Assembly (NCBI GenBank): GCA_030726065.1
Contig: JANREK010000038.1
Location: 1 to 64,000, forward strand
DNA from: Sediminibacterium sp.
GTDB taxonomy: Bacteria > Bacteroidota > Bacteroidia > Chitinophagales > Chitinophagaceae
Reading direction: 5' to 3'
Length of the DNA stretch: 64,000 bases
This document shows, in pieces, positions 36,950 through 45,006 of the stretch (positions within the stretch are counted from its first letter, which is position 1; each line of letters opens with the position of its first letter). A program made the translations under genes and the position numbers. Below the pieces are notes generated by a model. That model worked only from the letters and a program-made list of their open reading frames with translations. It ran no database searches and was not told the origin of the DNA.

Positions 36950-37648
36950 TTATTGATTATTGGCTTGGCTAATGCGCGCTTGCGCCCATTGCAATGCAAT
37001 GTCAAGTTGCGCTTCTCTACTCATATTTGAGTTGTCCAAAACTAAAGCATCATTCGCTTGTTTCAAAGGACTATGTTCACGCGTAGTATCAATCAAATCG
37101 CGGTGTTGTAAATTTTCTGCAATTTCTTCAACCGTAATTGCAGGACTTTTTGCACTTAATTCCAAAAATCTTCTTTGCACTCTAATATCAGGACTGGCAG
37201 TAATAAATATTTTTAATTCCGCTTTCGGAAAAACAACCGTTCCAATATCACGCCCATCCATGACAATTCCTTTTGATTCACCCATGGCTTGTTGTTGCGC
37301 GACAGCAAAATCTCGAACTAGGGCAAGTGCAGCTACTTCACTTACTTTCTGACTTACCCGCATTTCCCGAATTTCTTGTTCTACATTCTCCTCATTTAAA
37401 TACATATCACTTTGCAAAGTGGTCGAATTATATTTGAATTGAAGGGTTATTTTATTTAAGGCAGCTGCAATGTCCGAAGTGTTGCCAAAATCAATTCCTG
37501 CTCTTAAAAAAAATAGAGCAACTGCACGATACATGGCCCCGGTATCTATAAAAACATATTCCAAATTTTTTGCCATGGCTTTTGCCAACGTGCTTTTACC
37601 ACAGGAGGAAAAACCATCAATCGCAATAATTATTTTTTGATTAGCCAT
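36950..37648 (-). CDS. cmk: Cytidylate kinase
   Basis: 232 residues. CMK phosphorylates CMP and dCMP with ATP. The P-loop is IAIDGFSSCGKSTLAKAMA, followed by YVFIDTGAMYRAVALFFL and the signature GIVMDGRDIGTVVFPKAELKIFITAS. The lid region HRDLIDTTREHSPLKQANDALVLDNS is also family-typical. The start codon overlaps the stop of the mrp gene by one base, so cmk is the second gene of an mrp-cmk operon. Confidence 0.96.
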   Translation of the reverse strand: MANQKIIIAIDGFSSCGKSTLAKAMAKNLEYVFIDTGAMYRAVALFFLRAGIDFGNTSDIAAALNKITLQFKYNSTTLQSDMYLNEENVEQEIREMRVSQKVSEVAALALVRDFAVAQQQAMGESKGIVMDGRDIGTVVFPKAELKIFITASPDIRVQRRFLELSAKSPAITVEEIAENLQHRDLIDTTREHSPLKQANDALVLDNSNMSREAQLDIALQWAQARISQANNQ

Positions 37649-38739
37649 TATTCAACATTAATGGTTTGTGTTTTAGGAAGATTCGCATTTCGAATGGCAA
37701 TTTGTCGCACCGCTTGTGAAACTACGGTCCGCAGCGCATTTTTAGAAATTTCATCTGTCCCAACCATCGCAGGAACGCCTTCATCTCCGCCTTCTCTTAT
37801 AGATTGCACCAATGGTATTTGACCAAGGAATGGCAAATCATATTCTTCCGCTAAGTTGCGACCACCTTCTTTTCCAAATAAATAATATTTATTATTCGGT
37901 AATTCTTCAGGGGTAAAATAAGCCATATTTTCAACCAACCCAATGATCGGCACTTTAATATTTGCTTGGCCAAACATAGCGATTGCTTTTTTAGCATCTG
38001 CGAGTGCCACTGTTTGTGGTGTAGTCACAATCACTACTCCTGTAACAGGCACCGTTTGCATAATTGTTAAATGTATATCACCTGTCCCAGGTGGCATATC
38101 AATGACTAAGTAATCTAATTCACCCCAATCCACATCAGTTATAAATTGACGAATTGCGCTACTTGCCATTGGACCTCTCCAAACAACGGCATCTTTTTCA
38201 TCTACTAATAAACCGATACTCATTAAACGAATACCAAATTTTTCTAAAGGCAAAATAATTCCTTTCCCATTATCATCTTTCATCAACGGGCGTTGTCCAC
38301 GAACACCAAACATAATAGGTACGCTTGGCCCATAAATATCCGCATCCATTAGTCCAACTTTTGCACCACCTTCTGCTAATGCCAATGCTAAATTTGCAGA
38401 TACCGTACTTTTACCAACACCCCCCTTACCACTAACTACCGCGATAATATTTTTCACTTGCGCTAAAACCGATTTTTCATCCTGTCTTCTACTGGTAGTA
38501 TTTGAAGTAAAGTTCACGGTAACAATCGCCTGCTTGTTGACCAATAATTTAATCGCATTTTCACAAGCATTTTTCATCAAATCCTTCATTGGACATGCTG
38601 GTGTAGTTAATACAATGGTAAAACTTACATGATCACCATCCACTACTAAATCGGTAATCATATTCAAAGTAACCAAGTCCTTACCCAAATCCGGCTCCTG
38701 CACATTACTTAATGCCTTTAGTATCAAATCTACTGTCAT
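37648..38739 (-). CDS. apbC: Mrp/NBP35 family Fe-S cluster carrier ATPase
   Basis: About 363 residues from MTVDLILKALSNVQEPDLG. The N-terminal MIP18/DUF59 domain ends near residue 90. The ATPase core begins at IIAVVSGKGGVGKSTVSANLALALA (deviant Walker A with two lysines), then GLMDADIYGPSVPIMFG and YLVIDMPPGTGDIHLTIMQ. It should carry and transfer Fe-S clusters to client proteins. The usual CxxC pair after the VENMAYF strand is not present; TPEELPNNKYYLFG stands in that place. The ORF track starts at 38775, within a TAACTTTG element, so the ATG at 38739 is preferred. Confidence 0.93.
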   Translation of the reverse strand: MTVDLILKALSNVQEPDLGKDLVTLNMITDLVVDGDHVSFTIVLTTPACPMKDLMKNACENAIKLLVNKQAIVTVNFTSNTTSRRQDEKSVLAQVKNIIAVVSGKGGVGKSTVSANLALALAEGGAKVGLMDADIYGPSVPIMFGVRGQRPLMKDDNGKGIILPLEKFGIRLMSIGLLVDEKDAVVWRGPMASSAIRQFITDVDWGELDYLVIDMPPGTGDIHLTIMQTVPVTGVVIVTTPQTVALADAKKAIAMFGQANIKVPIIGLVENMAYFTPEELPNNKYYLFGKEGGRNLAEEYDLPFLGQIPLVQSIREGGDEGVPAMVGTDEISKNALRTVVSQAVRQIAIRNANLPKTQTINVE

Positions 38740-38772
38740 TTTGAAAGTTTTTGTTAAAAAAATAGCGACGAG

Positions 38773-38780
38773 CAAAGTTA
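38773..38780 (-). promoter_or_regulatory. -7 promoter element of the mrp-cmk operon
   Basis: TAACTTTG on the minus strand is an exact TAnnTTTG match, 33 bases before the preferred ATG at 38739. It overlaps the start used in the ORF track. Confidence 0.5.
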
Positions 38781-38889
38781 AGTCTCAATGGGCTTATTTT
38801 GCAGTTTTAATTGGAGGATTATCCATTTTAAATAAAAAACAGCCCGTTTTGATCCTAAAAAATGCTGCGGTTTTTTAAGGATTGCACCT

Positions 38890-38897
38890 TAATTTTG
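38890..38897 (+). promoter_or_regulatory. -7 element six bases before the CarboxypepD_reg-like gene
   Basis: TAATTTTG (exact TAnnTTTG) is followed by CACCAC and ATG. The 5' leader would be a few bases at most. Confidence 0.5.
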
Positions 38898-38903
38898 CAC
38901 CAC

Positions 38904-39560
38904 ATGCGACAAGGACACCTATTTATACTTTTAATCGTTTTTGCATTAACGCCATTCACCAATTTTGCGCAAACTGCCGCGCCAGATATTTACCGTGATT
39001 CGGTCGTACAATTGTATGGGGTGGTGATGACTGCAGATAGTTTAAAAGCCATTCCATTCGCAAGTGTGGTCGTAAATAAAAAAGGGCGAGGCACCATCAC
39101 CAATAACGATGGGGTATTTTCGATTGCAGTTAATAAAGGAGAAAATATTACCTTCTCCTGTATTGGATTTAAAAACAGAACTATTTTAATTCCCGAAAAT
39201 TTAGAAGGCAATCAATATAGTGTGATTCAATTAATGATCAATGATACTAATTTTTTACCTGCCACTATTTTAAAATCGCGCCCTACAAGAGCACAATTTG
39301 AACGTGATTTTGTGAATGCAAAAATTGATGAAGACCTATACGAAACAGCAAGAAAAAATACAAGCGCAAGTCAAAAAAGAATCATCTTATCTAGTTTACC
39401 TTTTGACGGCAAGGAAGCCGTTGGCGCATCGCTCAAACAACAGGCATCAAAATATTATTATTCAGGTCAATTACCGCCAATGAATATTTTAAACCCTGTG
39501 GCTTGGGAAAGTTTTATCAACTCATGGAAAAGGGGTGATTATAAATCAAGAAAAAAATAA
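38904..39560 (+). CDS. Exported protein with CarboxypepD_reg-like beta-sandwich domain
   Basis: About 218 residues from MRQGHLFILLIVFALTPFTNFAQ, a clean signal peptide. Residues 40-120 form a carboxypeptidase-regulatory-like domain: LYGVVMTADSLKAIPFASVVVNKKGRGTITNNDGVFSIAVNKGENITFSCIGFKNRTILIP, the pattern seen at the N-terminus of many Bacteroidota TonB-dependent receptors but here free-standing. The C-terminal part (TRAQFERDFVNAKIDEDLYE, PMNILNPVAWESFINSWKRGDYKSRKK) is conserved-looking but unassigned. Probably periplasmic. The ORF-track start at 38862 precedes the promoter element and is rejected. It sits 3 bases ahead of the hydroxyacyl-CoA dehydrogenase gene. Confidence 0.78.
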   Translation: MRQGHLFILLIVFALTPFTNFAQTAAPDIYRDSVVQLYGVVMTADSLKAIPFASVVVNKKGRGTITNNDGVFSIAVNKGENITFSCIGFKNRTILIPENLEGNQYSVIQLMINDTNFLPATILKSRPTRAQFERDFVNAKIDEDLYETARKNTSASQKRIILSSLPFDGKEAVGASLKQQASKYYYSGQLPPMNILNPVAWESFINSWKRGDYKSRKK

Positions 39561-39563
39561 TAC

Positions 39564-40409
39564 ATGAAAATGATTGCAGTCATTGGCGCAGGAACCATGG
39601 GAAATGGTATTGCACATGTATTTGCACAACATCATTTTTTAGTACATTTAATTGACACCGATCAGTCAGCTTTGGACAAAGCCATCAGCACCATCGAAAA
39701 AAATGCAGATCGACAAATTGCAAAAAGAATCCTTACCGCTACTAGCAAAGAAACCCTTCTTTCCAATATAACCACTTATACTGATTTGAATACAGGTATT
39801 GGAGATGCTGATTTAATTATTGAAGCCGCGACTGAAAATAGTATTATTAAAAAAAAGATATTCGCAGCCATGGATACATATGCAAAACCTAATTGCATAT
39901 TAGCTACAAATACTTCCAGTATTTCCATAAGCGAACTAGCCACAGCTACACAAAGACCTACCCAAGTTATAGGAATGCATTTTATGAACCCCGTACCCGT
40001 GATGAAATTAGTGGAAGTAATCAATAGCAAGGAAACGGATCCTTCGGTCACTAAAATAATTGTATCCTTAACGGAACAATTAGGTAAAATACCTTGCGTT
40101 GTAAACGATTTTCCTGGTTTTATCGCAAATCGAATTTTAATGCCCATGATTAACGAAGCAATTATTGCTTTATCAGAGGGCGTGAGCGACGCCAGCACCA
40201 TTGATCAAATTATGAAATTAGGTATGGCCCACCCTATGGGACCCTTGCAATTAGCCGATTACATTGGGCTAGATGTTTGTAAAAATATTTTAGAGATCAT
40301 GGAAAAAGGATTGAACAATTCAAAATATGCGCCTGCAGGTTTATTAGTACAAAAAGTTGCCGAGGGAAAATTAGGCGTCAAAACAGGAGAAGGATTTTAT
40401 AAATATTAA
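39564..40409 (+). CDS. hbd: 3-hydroxybutyryl-CoA / 3-hydroxyacyl-CoA dehydrogenase
   Basis: 281 residues, the stand-alone HBD length. The NAD-binding Rossmann motif VIGAGTMGNGIAHVFAQ is followed by the acidic strand end LIDTDQSALDKA. The catalytic region ATNTSSISISELA and the family signature IGMHFMNPVPVMKLVEVI give the His/Glu dyad with the HPMGPLQLADYIGLDV segment. It oxidises or reduces 3-hydroxyacyl-CoA in beta-oxidation or butyrate-type pathways. No thiolase or crotonase gene is in the window. Co-directional and 3 bases after the CarboxypepD_reg-like gene, although a functional link is unlikely. Confidence 0.92.
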   Translation: MKMIAVIGAGTMGNGIAHVFAQHHFLVHLIDTDQSALDKAISTIEKNADRQIAKRILTATSKETLLSNITTYTDLNTGIGDADLIIEAATENSIIKKKIFAAMDTYAKPNCILATNTSSISISELATATQRPTQVIGMHFMNPVPVMKLVEVINSKETDPSVTKIIVSLTEQLGKIPCVVNDFPGFIANRILMPMINEAIIALSEGVSDASTIDQIMKLGMAHPMGPLQLADYIGLDVCKNILEIMEKGLNNSKYAPAGLLVQKVAEGKLGVKTGEGFYKY

Positions 40410-40416
40410 TTAGTCA

Positions 40417-41028
40417 TTAAATAACTAAGCTGGTGGAATAACTTACCCCTTTTAGATCATTTAACTTGTTCATGACTTCATCCAATCTTAATGTAGGAAT
40501 ACCCACTTTTAAAGAAACAAATAATTGCGCTGATTGTGAAACCACAGAACAATTGTATTGTTTTAAAACCATCATCACTTCATTCATTTGATGGTAATCA
40601 AAATTAATTTCATAGTTCAACTCCACAGCTTTTTGAATTTGTGGGGTTAACTGCAATGCCAATGAAGTGGACGTTTTATACGCATGAATCAAACCAGGCA
40701 CGCCTAATAAACTACCGCCAAAATAACGGACCACCACCACTAGTACATTGGTTAATTCCTTGCTATCCATTTGACCCAAAATAGGACGCCCAGCTGTTCC
40801 AGACGGCTCGCCATCATCACTCACCCTAAAGGTAACGCCATCAACACCTAGGCAATAAGCAAAGCAATGATGTACCGCTTTGGGGTGTTCCTTTTTTAAT
40901 TGTGCGACTAATTTTTTACACTGATCAATAGTTTGTGCTGGATAAGCATAAGCAATAAATCTGCTGCCCCGATCCTTAAATTCAGCCATGGCCGTTTGCT
41001 CGATGGTATTATAATGAAAGGGGCTCAT
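40417..41028 (-). CDS. yigZ: YigZ/IMPACT family protein
   Basis: 203 residues. The N-terminal UPF0029 (IMPACT) domain shows AEFKDRGSRFIAYAYP, KAVHHCFAYCLG, RVSDDGEPSGTAGRPIL and VVVVRYFGGSLLGVPGLIHAY, the family's strongest signatures. The C-terminal part is the small ferredoxin-like domain with YHQMNEVMMVLKQYN. The biochemical role is not established; eukaryotic IMPACT touches translation control. It converges on the dehydrogenase gene with a seven-base gap and diverges from prmC. Confidence 0.92.
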   Translation of the reverse strand: MSPFHYNTIEQTAMAEFKDRGSRFIAYAYPAQTIDQCKKLVAQLKKEHPKAVHHCFAYCLGVDGVTFRVSDDGEPSGTAGRPILGQMDSKELTNVLVVVVRYFGGSLLGVPGLIHAYKTSTSLALQLTPQIQKAVELNYEINFDYHQMNEVMMVLKQYNCSVVSQSAQLFVSLKVGIPTLRLDEVMNKLNDLKGVSYSTSLVI

Positions 41029-41092
41029 GCAGTAAATAAATAATATTTATTATTAATTGATGTAAAGCTAGTTCATAATGCGTAATCATTAG

Positions 41093-41100
41093 TAACATTG
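41093..41100 (+). promoter_or_regulatory. Putative -7 element of prmC, four bases before ATG
   Basis: TAACATTG (one mismatch to TAnnTTTG) is followed by CAGT and the prmC ATG at 41105. Confidence 0.45.
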
Positions 41101-41104
41101 CAGT

Positions 41105-41968
41105 ATGACTTTACTAGAAAGCAAACAAGCATTAAAAGCGCAACTAGCGGATCAATTTGACGCCATTGAACTGAACAGCTTATTGTCCATGTTATTTGAA
41201 CATGTTACTGGAAACAACCAACTACAACAAGTCATTCATAAAAACGATCAGTTAAGCGAAGTGCAAGTAAATGAGCTGAAGAAATATGCTGAAGAATTAG
41301 CCAAAGGAAAACCCATACAATATATTTTAGGAAAGGCTTGGTTTATGGGTAAAGAATATATAGTTAACGATCAAGTATTAATACCACGCCCTGAAACTGA
41401 AGAGTTAGTAGAATGGGTCCTTGAATATGCAGAAATTATTAATAAGCCTTTACATATCATTGATATTGGAACTGGCTCCGGCTGCATCCCCATTGCATTA
41501 AAAACAGCCTTGCCCAATTGCACCATTACTGGATTAGATATTAGCGAAGGCGCATTAGAAGTTGCCAAATTAAATGCAACACAATTAAATACAAATATTG
41601 AATGGATACAACAGGATATTTTAATGTCTGCTTCCATGCCAAGCAATTATGATATTATAGTGAGCAACCCACCCTATATTCCATTTAATGAAAAAGTGAA
41701 TATGCAAGTGCAAGTAAAAAATTACGAACCCGCACTCGCGTTGTTTGTCACCAATGAGGATCCTTTAATTTTTTATAGAATTATCGCAAGATTGGGTAAA
41801 CAATGCCTAAACCCCAATGGGCAATTATTTTTTGAAATGCATTATGACCAAGGTAAAGCCATCCAAACCTTATTTGACGAAATGGGCTATCATGCAGAAT
41901 TAAGAAAAGATATGTTTGGAAAAGATCGAATGATTCGCGCAAGCTTAAAACCAAAACAAGGGGCATAA
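41105..41968 (+). CDS. prmC: Peptide chain release factor N5-glutamine methyltransferase
   Basis: 287 residues. PrmC methylates the GGQ glutamine of RF1 and RF2. The N-terminal helical bundle ends near residue 85. The SAM-binding core shows LIPRPETEELVEWVL, IIDIGTGSGCIPIALK and TGLDISEGALEVAKLNA, and the substrate motif IIVSNPPYIPFNEK (NPPY). Its stop codon abuts the stop of exbD on the other strand with no gap. The start follows a -7-like element by exactly four bases. Confidence 0.95.
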   Translation: MTLLESKQALKAQLADQFDAIELNSLLSMLFEHVTGNNQLQQVIHKNDQLSEVQVNELKKYAEELAKGKPIQYILGKAWFMGKEYIVNDQVLIPRPETEELVEWVLEYAEIINKPLHIIDIGTGSGCIPIALKTALPNCTITGLDISEGALEVAKLNATQLNTNIEWIQQDILMSASMPSNYDIIVSNPPYIPFNEKVNMQVQVKNYEPALALFVTNEDPLIFYRIIARLGKQCLNPNGQLFFEMHYDQGKAIQTLFDEMGYHAELRKDMFGKDRMIRASLKPKQGA

Positions 41969-42367
41969 TTAACGAGAAGGATCAACGGCGATTACAGGCG
42001 TTGCCCCTAATTGCTTTATAATTTGCATGACTCTAATAGTAGTGCCTAAACTTGCAACACTATCCCCATTGATGACCACCGAGGGCTTGTCCGTTTCCTT
42101 TGCTAAAAATATTTTTAATTGGCTTGCTAATGAATCTATGGTTACAGGCGCAGCGCCAATAAATAATTTTTGATCCTTATCAATGGTCACGACCACAGTT
42201 TGTTTGGCCTTGGTATCTGTGGATGACTTAGGATTCGATACTTTAATGACATTTGGATTTGCTAAAGTAGATACAATCAAAAAAAACAATAATAAAATAA
42301 ATAAAATATCATTCAGTGCGCCAGTATGCACTTCAGGGGAATGTCTCAATCTAGATTTTAAATTCAT
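41969..42367 (-). CDS. exbD: ExbD/TolR-type biopolymer transport protein
   Basis: 132 residues. A single N-terminal membrane helix (GALNDILFILLLFFLIVSTLA) contains the conserved aspartate that takes part in proton flow (LNDILF). The periplasmic domain (TVVVTIDKDQKLFIGAAPVTIDSLASQL, SVVINGDSVASLGTTIRVMQIIKQLG) is typical. It partners ExbB, whose gene is 10 bases upstream. No TonB or Pal gene is adjacent, so whether this is an Exb, Tol or Agl-type motor cannot be settled. Confidence 0.92.
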   Translation of the reverse strand: MNLKSRLRHSPEVHTGALNDILFILLLFFLIVSTLANPNVIKVSNPKSSTDTKAKQTVVVTIDKDQKLFIGAAPVTIDSLASQLKIFLAKETDKPSVVINGDSVASLGTTIRVMQIIKQLGATPVIAVDPSR

Positions 42368-42377
42368 AAATAATAGA

Positions 42378-43037
42378 TTAAGAATGAGTAGGCTCTTGTA
42401 AAATATCTAAAAAATCAGCACTCGCAGTTTCCATTTTGTTCGCTGTTTTATCAATTTGAGTTGTTAAATAGTTATGACCAACATAAGCAATCAAACCAAT
42501 GATTAAACCAGTAGCTGAAGTGATCATTTTGGTATAAATTCCGCCTGCAATGGTATTTAAAGTATACTCACCAGTGGAAGCAATACCATAAAATAATTGT
42601 ACCATACCTATTATCGTTCCTAAGAATCCAAACATGGGTGCAATTCCTGCCACCAATGATAAAATATTTAAATTTCGCTCCATGGAATACATTTCAAGCT
42701 TACCTACATTTTCCATACTCTTTTCTATAGCATCTAATGGCTTACCAATACGCATGACTCCTTTTTCAATCATCTTCGCTACAGGATTATCTGTATTTTT
42801 TGCCAATGTTTTAGCAGCACCCAAATTACCAGAAATAATATTATCACGGATAATAAGCATGAACTTAGGATCAATGGTTCCTGCTTTTTTAATAGCAATC
42901 ATTCGCTCAAAAAAAACATAGATCGCAATCACTAATAAAAGATATAATGGGTACATGATGTACCCCCCTTTTTGCAATAAGCTGAATAAGGATATTTTAT
43001 TTTCGGCAACTTGTAACAAGAATAACATGGCATTCAA
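42378..43037 (-). CDS. exbB: MotA/TolQ/ExbB proton-channel protein
   Basis: 219 residues, three membrane helices: MYPLYLLLVIAIYVFFERMIA, the central NILSLVAGIAPMFGFLGTIIGMVQLFYGIA with the family's glycine-rich GFLGTIIGM, and SATGLIIGLIAYVGHNYL. The long cytoplasmic stretch between helices 1 and 2 is present. It forms the pentameric proton channel around ExbD in the inner membrane and powers outer-membrane events. First gene of an exbB-exbD pair. The start could be M1 at 43037 or the MLFLLQ methionine at 43028. Confidence 0.93.
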   Translation of the reverse strand: MNAMLFLLQVAENKISLFSLLQKGGYIMYPLYLLLVIAIYVFFERMIAIKKAGTIDPKFMLIIRDNIISGNLGAAKTLAKNTDNPVAKMIEKGVMRIGKPLDAIEKSMENVGKLEMYSMERNLNILSLVAGIAPMFGFLGTIIGMVQLFYGIASTGEYTLNTIAGGIYTKMITSATGLIIGLIAYVGHNYLTTQIDKTANKMETASADFLDILQEPTHS

Positions 43038-43100
43038 TTTATTTTTTAAAGTTAAAAGGTTTTATTTGAAAATGGGTGCATGTGAATAACTATCAATTTG

Positions 43101-44342
43101 TTAAAATATTTCCACCAAATTAACAAGCACTTCCACCGACTTTTGCATATCAGATACACCTATCCACTCATGCTTGCTATGTATTGCCTGCATACCCGTA
43201 AAAATATTGGGCGCAGGAAGGCCTAAAAAACTTAACCTGCTACCATCAGTACCCCCTCGAATGGGATCAACAATGGGCAAAACACCTGCTTTTTTATAAG
43301 CAGCTAATGCATTTTCCACTAAAATGGGATGAAGATCAATAACCTCTCGCATATTTCTATATTGCTCCTTAATCGTATAAGTAATATACGCTTTCGAAAA
43401 ATCAGGATTTTGCAATAAGACATGATCAGCAATCAATTTTAATTTATTGACGTGTTCTTTTAGTTTATGCGTGTCATGATCACGAATTAAAAACTCTAAC
43501 CTTGCTTTTTCTGCCCCGCCTGAAATATGATTTGGGTGTACAAAGCCTTCCCTTTGTTCCGTATGCTCTGGACATAACTCCTGCTTAGGCAATGCGGCAA
43601 TAATTTCACCTGCTATTTTAATGGCATTTTGCATCACCCCTTTGGCTGCACCCGGATGCGCAATAACGCCATGAATATCCATCGTTAGATAATCAGCACT
43701 AAAAGTTTCCATTTCAAAACATCCTAATTCACCCCCATCTAAAGTATATGCATAATCGGCACCTAATTTTTTTAAGTCTAAAAAATCAGTGCCTGTTCCT
43801 ACTTCTTCATCGGGTGTAAATAATAATTTAATAGTCCCATGTAAAATTTCGGGATATTGCATTAGGTATTCCGCAAAGGACATAATGATCGCAACACCTG
43901 CCTTGTCATCTGCACCTAACAAAGTATTCCCAGAGGCAGTTATTATATCCTTACCAATAAAATTTTTCAAATAAGGATAGGCATCCGTTGAAATTACTTG
44001 CGAATGATCATCGGGCAACACCAGTGGCTGTCCATTATAATTTTCATGTAAAATGGGTTTCACATCGGTGCCACTGCAATCAGGAGCGGTATCCATGTGT
44101 GCACAAAAACACAACACTGGTTTTTGCGCAGCTGTATTGGAAGGAATTGTTGCCATTACATAGCCGTGTGCATCCAACGCTACTTGCAAGATGCCCATAA
44201 CTTTCAATTCTTCCACCAATAGTTTGGCTAAATTAATTTGCTTGTCCGTTGAAGGGAAACTAGTGCTATCGGGATCACTCTGCGTATCAATTTGAACATA
44301 ACGCATAAATCGTTCCGCAATAGGTAACTGATCAATTAACAT
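43101..44342 (-). CDS. pepT: Peptidase T (tripeptide aminopeptidase)
   Basis: 413 residues. A dizinc M20B peptidase releasing the N-terminal residue of tripeptides in the cytosol. Metal and catalytic motifs: CFCAHMDTAPDCSG (first His and catalytic Asp), LGADDKAGVAII (bridging Asp), TPDEEVGTGTDFL (catalytic Glu and Glu ligand), AYTLDGGELG and a late FTGMQAIHSKHEWIGV (last His). The N-terminus RFMRYVQIDTQSDPDS is typical. It stands alone between exbB and the FKBP gene, all on the minus strand. Confidence 0.95.
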   Translation of the reverse strand: MLIDQLPIAERFMRYVQIDTQSDPDSTSFPSTDKQINLAKLLVEELKVMGILQVALDAHGYVMATIPSNTAAQKPVLCFCAHMDTAPDCSGTDVKPILHENYNGQPLVLPDDHSQVISTDAYPYLKNFIGKDIITASGNTLLGADDKAGVAIIMSFAEYLMQYPEILHGTIKLLFTPDEEVGTGTDFLDLKKLGADYAYTLDGGELGCFEMETFSADYLTMDIHGVIAHPGAAKGVMQNAIKIAGEIIAALPKQELCPEHTEQREGFVHPNHISGGAEKARLEFLIRDHDTHKLKEHVNKLKLIADHVLLQNPDFSKAYITYTIKEQYRNMREVIDLHPILVENALAAYKKAGVLPIVDPIRGGTDGSRLSFLGLPAPNIFTGMQAIHSKHEWIGVSDMQKSVEVLVNLVEIF

Positions 44343-44406
44343 AACTAATTTTTTAAACTATTTTATTTACTAAAATGAAGCTTGAAGATAATTTGAATTA
44401 AGCAAT

Positions 44407-44455
44407 AAAAAAAGGCTTTATGTTCGCATCCATGAATGAAAACAAGAAAGCCTTT
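44407..44455 (-). terminator. Probable terminator after the FKBP gene
   Basis: On the minus strand AAAGGCTTT pairs with AAAGCCTTT across a 27-base loop, and the 3' arm runs into seven Ts. The long loop weakens the call. Confidence 0.5.
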
Positions 44456-44474
44456 CAAGAAATATCTTAAGGAA

Positions 44475-44927
44475 TTAAGGCATAATTATTTTAGAAGGCG
44501 TATCAATACTTACTAATTCTAAAGCAAAGGTTAAATCCTGTCCTGCTAAAGAATGATTCGCATCTAATACGACTACTTCCTCTTTTACTTCAACCACTGT
44601 TACTTGGAATTGTTGTCCTTGACCATTATTCATTGTCAAAGCCATCCCAATGGTTGGATTTAAATCAGCAGGAAACTGCGATTTAGGGAATTCAACAATC
44701 ATTTCAGGTTGTTTTGGACCATACGCCTCCGCAAATGGGATTTGTATCGTCTTTTTCTCGCCTACTGTCATTCCAAGCACACCACTGTCAAATCCTGGAA
44801 TTACCATACCTGTGCCTACTTCAAATTCTAAGGGAGCTCTACCTGTTGAGGAATCAAATGTTTCACCACTAGTCAATGTACCGTGATAATGCACTTGAAT
44901 GGTATCCCCATTTTTTACTTGTTGCAT
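44475..44927 (-). CDS. FKBP-type peptidyl-prolyl isomerase, SlyD-like
   Basis: 150 residues with no signal peptide, so cytosolic. The FKBP domain is interrupted by an insert as in SlyD: VHYHGTLTSGETFDSSTGRAPLEFEVGTGMVIPGFDSGVLGMTVGEKKTIQIPFAEAYGPK, then the IF insert (EFPKSQFPADLNPTIGMALTM), then VLDANHSLAGQDLTFALELVSI closing the fold. The metal-binding His/Cys-rich tail of E. coli SlyD is absent. It has folding-catalyst and chaperone activity. A TACTTTTG element lies about 40 bases upstream, back to back with the fmt promoter. Confidence 0.92.
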   Translation of the reverse strand: MQQVKNGDTIQVHYHGTLTSGETFDSSTGRAPLEFEVGTGMVIPGFDSGVLGMTVGEKKTIQIPFAEAYGPKQPEMIVEFPKSQFPADLNPTIGMALTMNNGQGQQFQVTVVEVKEEVVVLDANHSLAGQDLTFALELVSIDTPSKIIMP

Positions 44928-44966
44928 ATTATTTTATTTTTAATAAAGCACCTAGGGTGCAAAGCG

Positions 44967-44974
44967 CAAAAGTA
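44967..44974 (-). promoter_or_regulatory. -7 promoter element of the FKBP gene
   Basis: TACTTTTG on the minus strand matches TAnnTTTG exactly, about 40 bases before the ATG. A small GCACC/GGTGC hairpin sits in the leader. Confidence 0.5.
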
Positions 44975-44994
44975 CATAATTATGACAGATAAAC

Positions 44995-45002
44995 TAACTT
45001 TG
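44995..45002 (+). promoter_or_regulatory. -7 element of fmt, four bases before ATG
   Basis: TAACTTTG (exact TAnnTTTG) then CCCC then the fmt ATG at 45007. It predicts a leaderless fmt message. Confidence 0.6.
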
Positions 45003-45006
45003 CCCC

